This document shows, piece by piece, positions 55,930 to 64,000 of a DNA stretch of 64,000 nucleotides; positions within the stretch are counted from its first letter, which is position 1; every line of letters starts with the position of its first letter. The stretch comes from Linyphia triangularis (lineage: Eukaryota; Arthropoda; Arachnida; Araneae; Linyphiidae). The position numbers were made by a program, and so were the translations under genes. The stretch is taken from NCBI GenBank assembly GCA_963978545.1, contig OZ021731.1, forward strand, positions 23,952,093 to 24,016,092, read 5' to 3'. Below the pieces are notes generated by a model, which saw only the letters and a list, made by a program, of their open reading frames with translations, had not been told where the DNA came from and did not search any database.

Positions 55930-56595
55930 CCTTTTCTTTACAATCTCATTTCCTTTACTATCTCTTTTTTTTTACTATTTTCTTATCTTTACTATCTCCT
56001 TTTCTTTACGATCTCCTTTTATTTACTATCACCTTTTCTTTACTATCTCCTTTTCTTTACTATCTCCTTTTCTTTACGATCTCCTTTTATTTACTATCAC
56101 CTTTTCTTTACTATCTCCTTTTCTTTACTATTTTTTTTTTCGTTGCTCTCTCCTTTTCTTTACCCCTTTTGTTTTTTATCCCCTTTTTGTTACTATCTTA
56201 TTTTCTTTACTATCTCCTTTTATTTACTATCTCTTTTTCTTTACTATTTTCTTTTCTTTACTATTTTCTTTTTTTTACCATCTCCTTTTCTTTACTATCC
56301 CCTTTTTGTTATTATCGTCTTTTCTTTACTATCTCCTTTTTCTTTACTATCCCAGTTAATTAGTATACCCAATACATTTCAAGAGACTATGATACTATGA
56401 CACTATTTTCTTTTCATTACTATCTCCTTTTCTTTACTATCTCCTTTTATTTACTATTTTCTTTTCGTTGCTCTCTCCTTTTCTTTACTATCCCCTTTTT
56501 GTTATTATCTTCTTTTCTTTACTATCTCCTTTTCGTTACTATCTCTTTTTCTTTACTATCACCTTTTCTTTACTATCTCCTTTTCTTTACTATCC
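55930..56595. repeat. 17-bp pyrimidine tandem array with internal duplication
   Basis: Dozens of units close to TTTACTATCTCCTTTTC. In places a higher-order period of 51 bp is visible, for example at 55999-56050 and 56063-56115. A non-repeat segment CAGTTAATTAGTATACCCAA interrupts it at about 56352 and recurs at about 56595, so a block of about 244 bp was duplicated. Because 51 is a multiple of three, long Phe/Leu/Tyr/Ser frames (up to 212 codons) run through it; these are artefacts. Confidence 0.92.
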
Positions 56596-56647
56596 TAGTT
56601 AATTAGTATACCCAATACATTTCAAGACACTATGGCACTATGAAGAA

Positions 56648-57052
56648 GAACTCCTAGCAAGGATCATTCCCTCTACTCACTACATTACAATCTTCTCACC
56701 TAGGTAATTTAGAAATTACTTTTATAAAACCTTGAAATTTAGTGAGTAGGTACTAAAATGATCTAAGTGATCAATTTAGTAATAAACACTCGAAAATAGC
56801 GTCAAATATATTTTATAAATGAAAATAAAATACTAGTGGAGTGGAGCCATTGCATAGGCTTTGACGTAAGAATTTTAAATATAAAATATATTTAGAAGCT
56901 ATTTTCGAATTTTCAATTTATGCCATTTCATTAAGTGATCAGTTTCACACCTACTCACTAAATTTCAAGGTTTTATACCAAGTAGTTTCTAAATGAACTG
57001 GGGGAGAAGATTATAAGATAAAAAGTATAGGGAATAATCCTTACTAGAAGTT
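56648..57052. mobile_element. Fold-back MITE, 405 bp
   Basis: Left arm 56648-56830 and right arm about 56870-57052 are imperfect inverted repeats. Paired blocks include CTAGCAAGGATCATTCCCT/CTAGTAAGGATTATTCCCT, ACAATCTTCTC/ATAATCTTCTC and TATAAAACCTTGAAATTTAG plus TGAGTAGGT, followed by CGAAAATAGC. A central segment of about 40 bases separates them. No coding frame and no clear target duplication. Confidence 0.75.
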
Positions 57053-58384
57053 TCTTTTAAGCAACAGAAATAATACACGGAATATACGAGTTTAGTTTCT
57101 TTATAATTGTGTTGTTTGTATTGCACGTTTGGGTTTAAGCTACAGAAATATGTCCAAATAAAAATGAAAAATATTGTCATTGTGTATTTTACATTGCCGA
57201 AAAGTTTGAGTTACTTTAATTTAAAATTAACTTATCACCTTTAACTTGGATATTTAGAAAAAAATTTTAGGAGAAAACTGATTCAAAAAGTTAATGTGTC
57301 ATTGGGAATTGTTAGAATATAAATTTAAAAAAAAAAAAAAATTAAAAATTAGAATACCTTTAAAGTTTATGTATTCTTCTATCTACAGTTTTCGAGTATA
57401 TTTTGAAACATATTACACATATATTACAAAAGCAATTTGCTTAATGCATATTTAAAAATATGAATTTTTAATGATTTTTAAATACATAATCTGAATTGCT
57501 TGGTAAAAAATGACATTTGAATAAAAAAAATTAAATATATAGTAGGAAAATTACGCATTAAAAATTAAATTTAAAAAGATTATAATTTATCAATTCTTGC
57601 GAATTTAAAACACAGAACTACTTAATTAAAACTGCTACAAAACTAAATTAAGAAAAAACCTTATGATTTAGAAATTTTTGTGTTTAAGTTCCAGGCCCCT
57701 CTACCCATTAACCTAAGTGACTACAGACTATTATTCAAAAGCAATTAGTGAAATGCTTGATTGATCGTATCGATTTAATAATGACCCGAACTATACATCT
57801 AATAAATAGTGCAAAAATTGAACTTTTTACCTTACATTTGAAAAGAATCTATTATAAAATGGGAAAGAGCAATTTTTGTTTCGAAAATAAAGCAGATGAA
57901 TGTTGATCCTGCAATTACTGTGTATTAATCTTATCGATCTTGAATACCTTGTATTTCATTCATTAATCTATTAATAATATCAAAGTATTACTAATGCTTT
58001 TATTTCAATTCACTAAATTTTCCATGAAACCCATCACAATAAAACTTTTTTTTTTCTCAAAAGAGTGAAAAAAAATCGATTATTAATCTGTATTATTTAG
58101 AATTACGAGTTTGAAATACAAAAGAGGAAACGAAAGTAAATTCATATAATTTACTAATGTACCTGCAATTCCGAGCTTGACTCATTTGAAACACAACAAT
58201 TTGTTATAAAAGCGAGTTTTAAACCTTAAAACTATTTCAAGTGTTTCAATTTGACTTGCAAAGAAAATAAACGTTTTAAAAATAGTGCGAAACATTGGCG
58301 GTTAGAAGAAAAGTAATCCGTTACTTGTAAGTTTAAGAAAAAGCATTAGCAAATATGTTCGTAAAACAAACGTTTACTGTAATT
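57053..58384. other. A+T-rich intergenic DNA, no gene seen
   Basis: No supported coding or repeat structure; very A+T-rich throughout. Confidence 0.55.
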
Positions 58385-58980
58385 TGAAAAAGGACGTTGC
58401 TCTCAGAAAAGCATCTGACAAAAAACTGTTTTTGAAGTCTTCTTTGCAACAAATTATAAAAGAACATTGCTCTCAAAAAAGCATTTGCCAGAAAACTGGT
58501 TTTGAAATATCTTTGCCTATAAATTATTAAGGAACATTGCTTTCAGAAAAGCATCTGAAGATATTTTTTGCGAAATTCATATTTTTTTACTAATTATTAA
58601 ATGGAATTAATTGCGCAAACGTACGTCTTTGAAAATGGTACAACGAAAAACAATTAGTTACTTATGGAAAAAGAACATTGTTTTTAGAAAAATATCTGTC
58701 AGAAGATTTTGCCAATCTGTTGGAAAATTGTTTATAAAACAGGAATAGTACGCTTTTTTCAAAATGGGATCTGTTAAAAAAGTACAATACAGAATGCTTT
58801 TGCTGTTTGTTTGCTAAACATATTCATTTAAAAGATAATTTTCATAATACGATTAATTGAAGTATTGTTTGCAAACAAAAAAGAATCTGCTAGAAGATTA
58901 TTTTCAAACCAGGATTCTTTTGGAATATTATTTTTAAAATAGAATCTGGTAGAGGATTCTTGTCTAAACCGGAAAAATAT
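58385..58980. repeat. Degenerate tandem repeats upstream of the receptor gene
   Basis: Diverged units of about 70 bp: GAACATTGCTCTCAGAAAAG, CATCTGACAGAAAACTG, GTTTTGAA. Units lie near 58392, 58463, 58531 and 58671, with shorter AGAATCTG(C/G)TAGA(A/G)GAT pieces near 58882 and 58941. Ends about 95 bp before the receptor start codon. Confidence 0.65.
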
Positions 58981-59073
58981 CTTCAAAGATTTTAGATATA
59001 TATATAGAATTTCTAGATTTTGATTTTATTGTTACACTTTACTAATAAACGTTTTATAATTAAAACAAAGAAA

Positions 59074-60234
59074 ATGTTCAAAATCATGAAAAATAACAGA
59101 TTTCTTTATACTTTTCTTTCTCAATTCGGACTTTTAGAAGACTCTGACTCGTGTTTAAGAAAACAAGTGACTTCGTTTATAATACGATCCATTTTCTTTC
59201 TCACTTACTTGGATTTTTTGATAATGTTGTTCATCAATTGTACGAATCCAGATTTTTTATGGAAAGCTAATATCGGCTACGCAGTGAGTATAACATCGAG
59301 CTTGGTGCTCTTGCTTTTACTTCGTTACAAAAGATATGAATTGTCTACTTTACTAAATTTGCTTCAAGCGTCTTCACTAAGAATTGATGACCATCGAACT
59401 AACATAATCGTGACCGTCCTATTCCTAATGTGCCCCTTCCATGCGCTTTGCACTGTGGCTCTATTTAAAGTTAAAAACACCGAAGAGCATTTAATGTTCT
59501 ATACTTACAGCTATTGGTTGGAAAATACATCACTTATGGTTATTATTACTTACCTCAAATGTGTTTTCTCTCATTTCAACTACATCACATTTCCGAATTT
59601 GGTGACTTTGTTATACTGCAAGTTCTGCCATCACTGCTCTCTGCAACAGCAGCTCGTGAATCACAAAATGGGAAATTGTCCATTAAAAAGTTTCAATCGA
59701 TCGAAACAAATCGAGTACCTACAGAGTAAAAGAAGAATCATTGATTCATTGGAGAATATCGAAAGGATCATGTCATCCACATCTTTCCTGTTATGCGTGG
59801 TACATTTCGTATCCTGTATGGGTGCGCTAAGCTCGTTTTTGAGTAATCCTTTCGTTGATACTTCCGTGTTTGATTGTCTGGACATTTTTTACACGTTTTG
59901 CAATGGCATGGTTTCGTTGACGCTGATTTTTACTGTGGCTGGTCAGATTCCTCTTGAGATCGACTGCTTCGGGGAGATTTTCCAGAAGAAATGCGAGGAC
60001 AGGTTATACTCGAGCCCTAGTGATGAAATAATTCGAACTCACAAGTGTTTACTGGATAAAACAAATTTTGTTTTGTCGGGCTTTAAGATTATATTTTACA
60101 GACGAAATTCCGTTTTGACGACGATGGGAACTATTCTCACTTATGGATTACTTTTCATGAGTATTCAAATAAAACAAATAACACCAGCGGAATTACACAG
60201 CAGATGCTTAAAAAATGTATCTGAATTCGGCTAA
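59074..60234 (+). CDS. Gustatory-receptor-family chemoreceptor, intact
   Basis: 386 codons from the first true ATG (AAAATGTTC); the frame opens further upstream only at non-ATG codons. Seven hydrophobic segments are visible, at residues about 35-56, 65-84, 109-130, 150-170, 235-255, 268-290 and 346-365. There are long charged loops between the fourth and fifth segments (NRSKQIEYLQSKRRIIDSLE) and before the seventh (GFKIIFYRRNSVLTTMGTIL). The last segment contains TYGLLFMSIQ, matching the TYhhhhhQ signature of the insect-type Gr superfamily. These proteins are plasma-membrane ligand-gated channels with a cytoplasmic N-terminus in chemosensory cells. Length fits the family (about 370-450). The C-terminal tail is slightly longer than usual. 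It appears to be a single exon, though an upstream non-coding exon is possible. A broken relative lies at 61417-61845. Confidence is high for family, low for ligand. Confidence 0.8.
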   Translation: MFKIMKNNRFLYTFLSQFGLLEDSDSCLRKQVTSFIIRSIFFLTYLDFLIMLFINCTNPDFLWKANIGYAVSITSSLVLLLLLRYKRYELSTLLNLLQASSLRIDDHRTNIIVTVLFLMCPFHALCTVALFKVKNTEEHLMFYTYSYWLENTSLMVIITYLKCVFSHFNYITFPNLVTLLYCKFCHHCSLQQQLVNHKMGNCPLKSFNRSKQIEYLQSKRRIIDSLENIERIMSSTSFLLCVVHFVSCMGALSSFLSNPFVDTSVFDCLDIFYTFCNGMVSLTLIFTVAGQIPLEIDCFGEIFQKKCEDRLYSSPSDEIIRTHKCLLDKTNFVLSGFKIIFYRRNSVLTTMGTILTYGLLFMSIQIKQITPAELHSRCLKNVSEFG

Positions 60235-61416
60235 GCTTTAAAAAAAATTACTTGCTCTGCGTCCCAGACCTAATTATTCATTTCAATGTTCAAGGACACC
60301 CTAGAAATAGTTGCATAACTTAAATACCTCTCTCGTATGCATATATAACATAACTATTATTCTGTGGTTCGCTTACTGTAGATTGGAAACGCCAAATGGT
60401 GACATTAGCATCTATTCAGGTTGGTTTTCCATCTCTTTCAATGCAAGATTCGTCAGACGAAACCAAAAAACTAAATTACGGCTCCATATGAATTTTAGAA
60501 AGTTGGTCGAAGTAAACCAAAATCTACGGTTTCCCATTTGCCTTAAATAGTTGTTTAAGTAAGAGACTGTAATTTGAAACAACAAGAATATCTATATTTG
60601 ATTCAGGACCGCTTACTTGACTGACGGAGTTGCTCTTTAAGACCTTGTTGCTGAATGGAAGATAATGTTCATCTAGCATGAATTCCATAATATTGTCAAC
60701 GTGTCGTTGTTCTGCAAACTCTGCTTTTCAAAGAGTAGACGCTTTTAGTTTTTCAATAATGAGACAGCGACTATGTTTCTCCCTCTTTCAGACCAAATTC
60801 AAGTAATTTTCCCTTGGAAGACCTCCCAGTATAAGTTCATTTCTTGAAATGAGAAATGCGCAAAGTTGTAATAACGTTTTAGTGTGGTGTAGCCGTCTTG
60901 TGGATTTAAAACATAAAAATTATGCCCTGTGTTTATCTATCTCTCTGAGAGATAATGATTAAGCAAACCAACAAACAATATTTTGTAAATATTGATTAGT
61001 AGTATGTACCTCTCTTGAAGAAAGTTACCATTTAATATTGGAATATATATTGAAAGACTTTGACTAAAATAATTAGTTTAGTCAAAAGAAAAAATATTTT
61101 CTCTGATGGACTATGCTATAGAAATCAAAAACTCCCCAGCAAAACATCCCATTATCACAGAAAATTGGTGCGCGTATTTATTTTTCTGTTAAACCAGTTA
61201 ACGACATTTAATTGGTAAAATATTGCGATTAAAGAAAAATTATGAAAAAGATTTGGAATACTGCATCTACTTCAAGCCATCTTGTCTACGAATCTATGGC
61301 AAACTAACTTGATCGCATTCGTACCATATCGTATGTGCACTATCCACTATGACAATGTTCAAGACAATGCTTGTTTTTAAGCTTCAAGAGAAGTTTGAAA
61401 TATGATGCATTATTCC
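60235..61416. other. Intergenic DNA between receptor gene and pseudogene
   Basis: No further receptor motifs are recognisable. A 79-codon frame at 60311-60550 has no known domain. An AATAAAACAAA word near the end of the receptor reading frame could be part of its 3' end signal, but none is clear after the stop. Confidence 0.45.
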
Positions 61417-61845
61417 TATAACTGCCACACTGAGGAATAAGCTATCAAGGTCTTTATTAAATGCCTCAAGTCTCTGTTTATTTTACGCATAAGACAGTCC
61501 TTAACTTGGTGGCATTGGTGTACTGCAAATTCTGTCATCATTGGTAGGTGCATCAACAAAATATCAACATTTAAAAAGATATGTCCACGTTTGAAGTTTA
61601 CTCCATCTAAAAAAAAATCATCTAAGTACTAAAAAAGAAAAGTAAGAGATGTGTCAGATATACGTTACAGAACTATTGAAGGAACGATGTCCTTCGGATT
61701 TTTGTTATGCTTGAAGCATTTCGCGTCCTGTATCTCATTTATAAGTAACTTACATGAGCAGGTAGTTACTTTATATGAACATCCGGATGATTTGAGCGCG
61801 ATGCGTAATAATGTGCTTTTGTTTTTCATTAATTTAAAACCGTGA
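61417..61845 (+). pseudogene. Gustatory-receptor pseudogene, partial
   Basis: Blocks align in order with the intact receptor. AIKVFIKCLKSLFIL corresponds to its fourth membrane segment. NLVALVYCKFCHH is nearly identical to its NLVTLLYCKFCHH. A VHQQN piece corresponds to SLQQQL. IEGTMSFGFLLCLKHFASC corresponds to IERIMSSTSFLLCVVHFVSC. At least two frame changes and stops (a TAG right after CKFCHHW) separate them. The N-terminal third and the TYhhhhhQ end are missing. It is a duplicated, inactivated relative of the neighbouring gene. Confidence 0.75.
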
Positions 61846-62733
61846 AGTATTGTTCTTTCGCTTAAAGAAATTTAGCTGGATTTGGGCCGATGACAAAAGA
61901 ATTATATATATTGATAGTAGTTATGCATTAATTTTCTGTTCAAATGAATATATCTATTATTTTCTAAGACTATTGTCACTTTTGTCCACTTTATTTTTAA
62001 TTTTCTAACGACTGTGGGTTGGGGGTGCAATTGTCCCTTTTGACCCAATACCAAGCAGCATCCTTGTTTGTTTCTAATTAACAATTTCTCGTACATTTAA
62101 GTAACTGACTGGTATTTTTTTTATATCGATATGTATAGTATTCTTGCAAAAAGAGTACCCAAGTTACCCTAATAATTCTTAAACCTAATTCAAAGAGGAT
62201 AGATAATTTTTAAATTCTTACATTGTTTAAAAAACAAATAAGAAAAAGCATCTCTCTCTCCCCCCCCCCCCCTTTATTATGTACACGCAGTACGTAATAC
62301 ATTTCACAAAGGGTTCCCAAACTTTTGAGGTAAAATAATTTATGGAATGTGATCCATAGATAAATAAAATAAATTATTTGTTTATTGAGATAACTATCAA
62401 AATGAACAACCGAAGTTTCAAAATTGGTTATTAAGGTTTACGATAGATGGCCTGGATGATAAAGATTAATGCCTTAATTAAGAGGAAACTAAATAATTTA
62501 AAACTACTGCTACAATAGAGTATATTGACAATAGTAAGTACTTTTAGTAAGTTGTGGATGCTATATTCTCACGTGGCGTCAAAAACTAATTTGACAATGG
62601 AGAAATGGTGAAATCAGGATCAGAAGGTCTGTTAAAAACTTTTGGTACCGAACACACTTAAAAATATAACATATTTATTAAGATGACTTGAGTTTTACGT
62701 TTAAGGTAACATGAATTATTTCAACATTCTTTA
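61846..62733. other. Intergenic DNA, no gene seen
   Basis: A CT/C run (62252-62273) and A+T-rich sequence; no supported feature. Confidence 0.5.
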
Positions 62734-62932
62734 AGCTTGGCGTCCACTATAGTTGAGCAGTGCAGAGCAGAGCAGAGCGGAGTGGATTAGAGCCAATTAC
62801 AAGGCTGCCAACGTCTACTGTAGCACGAGGCTCGTGCTACAATGGACGTTGACAGACTTATAATTTGGCTCTAATCCACTCCGCTCTGCTATGCACTGCT
62901 CTGCACTGCTCAACTATAGTGGACGCCAAGCT
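62734..62932. mobile_element. Hairpin-forming MITE with TTA target duplication
   Basis: 199 bp flanked by TTA (62731-62733 and 62933-62935). The arms read AGCTTGGCGTCCACTATAGT, TGAGCAGTGCAGAGCAG and GCGGAGTGGATTAGAGCCAA on both sides. The centre is itself a palindrome (GTAGCACGAG/CTCGTGCTAC). The whole element can therefore fold into one long stem with few interruptions. The 3-bp TTA duplication suggests PIF/Harbinger mobilisation. No coding content. Confidence 0.85.
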
Positions 62933-64000
62933 TTAGGCAGCTTGTTGTCGATCTATCTGAAGTGGCTTGTTGCCAACTTCAAAAAGAAAGTTTCTCTCAG
63001 TTCTTATGAGTACAGTTCCTTGACGTCATTTGCGGAAAATTACGATTCCCAGCAATTTCTATATCAAATTTTTGCTACATTCTCAATAAATATCATGCTT
63101 ATTTGATTCTTCCATATCAGTCACTAATTCTAAGTTGTCCTATCAAAGATACGAAAAAGAAATCCTGTACCGTCCAGAAAAAAAAATTCTACATCGATAT
63201 CAATTGACATTCAAAAGATGTGCTTTTACTTTTAACATGAACAGTGAACGTATTCTTTAAAAAGAAAAGTGGTGATAAAAAAAATAAGATAAACTACTTG
63301 AAGGTGTGGCTGTAATTAGTTTTTTCGTCAAAAGAAAATATGTCGTAACTGTAGAAAGTGGAACTTCTTTGGTAAGTGGGCGTCTGTTTACGTTGTTGCC
63401 AATTTGAAAAATGCAATAAATGATTTCAAAAAATGCTTTATTGGAATACTGTCGTCGTGTTAATTATAGTTTATTATTCCTGATTCCTCCATAATAGTCA
63501 AGATCGCCGCTTTTTGAATGACAATTTAAATGTTTAAGTGGTCTGCACTAAATTGAGGTGAACTAAATTTTGTGATCGCTATACGCCCAGTTTTGTTCGA
63601 ATGGTTTTTAATCTTTTCAAAATGCTAATGTTTGAGTTTAAATGTTAATGTATCTAGGATACTGGAAATCATTTATTTTAATGCATGAATTTCTAGATTT
63701 CGGACATTTATATTGTTTATTATTTATTTACGGTTTTATTGTTAAATACTGAAAGGGATCCAGATCACTTTGCCCTCTCTCAAAAGTGGAAAAATGAGAT
63801 ACAGGTCAATCTTCGTTAAAAGCTCCACGTTTTTTTTAGCAATGTAAGTATATTTTTTAACAACGCTTAAAAATAGTTACTCTTGCAACTAGTTGAAAAA
63901 TTAATACTTTTTTTAAACACGGTAAAATGCTAATTTAACGAGTGCGTTAGCACGAGTCAAATAATCAAATGTGTTTGAAAAAGTATTTTACCACATGTTG
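62933..64000. other. Intergenic DNA to window end, no gene seen
   Basis: A+T-rich; a short open frame starting inside the MITE (62891-63106) shows no known domain and is probably chance. Confidence 0.5.

Noticed and set aside
55762..56400. Long open frame of 212 codons rich in Phe, Leu, Tyr and Ser
   Set aside because: It lies in the 17-bp pyrimidine array, where the 51-bp higher-order period keeps frames open; low complexity and no family resemblance.
59020..59073. Upstream extension of the receptor by 18 codons
   Set aside because: The frame there opens at TTG; the first ATG is at 59074, which is the likely eukaryotic start.

Overview
This window looks like non-coding, transposon-rich nuclear DNA of an arthropod, most likely a chelicerate such as a spider. 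The evidence is a strongly A+T-rich background with long homopolymer and (TA)n runs, many Tc1/mariner, pogo, hAT and Harbinger-type elements, tRNA-derived SINEs, a copia LTR retrotransposon, and an insect-type gustatory receptor (Gr) gene. Nothing bacterial is present. The species assignment is inference.

Layout. 1-7 kb: A+T-rich DNA with two SINE copies, a decayed transposase tail and a near-perfect 30-bp minisatellite (5519-5698), with a possible promoter and first exon upstream of it. 7-15 kb: a complete 1.7-kb mariner-type element (7157-8872) inside an older pogo-like element, a deleted inverted relative (10755-11728), then two long-inverted-repeat elements (A 11743-13475, B 13485-14838) separated and flanked by three copies of one 9-bp direct repeat. 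15-22 kb: a SINE, a Tc1 element with intact ends and a broken transposase (17199-18804), a tandem array of about 125 bp and several dispersed repeats. 22-37 kb: mostly featureless DNA with two copies of a promoter-like LTR-type repeat (about 26118-26703 and 35603-36186) and a fold-back Tc1 element (33422-34889). 37-41.5 kb: a copia retrotransposon with identical 185-bp LTRs, a 5-bp target duplication and one in-frame TAG in its gag-pol frame. 42-46.6 kb: hairpins, a hAT element nested in a mariner-type element, a Harbinger-like MITE and a pogo relic. 46.6-48 kb: possible minus-strand exons of an unrecognised gene. 48-58 kb: SINEs, a Tc1 relic, polypurine DNA, a 17-bp pyrimidine array and a fold-back element. 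58-62 kb: an intact 386-residue Gr-family receptor with degenerate repeats upstream and a broken Gr copy downstream. 62.7 kb: a hairpin-forming MITE.

The only convincing host gene is the Gr receptor. The other long open frames belong to mobile elements, and almost all short open frames are chance products of A+T-rich or tandemly repeated DNA. The mobile elements form a stratigraphy: nested insertions, deletion derivatives and one very young retrotransposon. Homology statements rest on recognising motifs by eye; no search was run.
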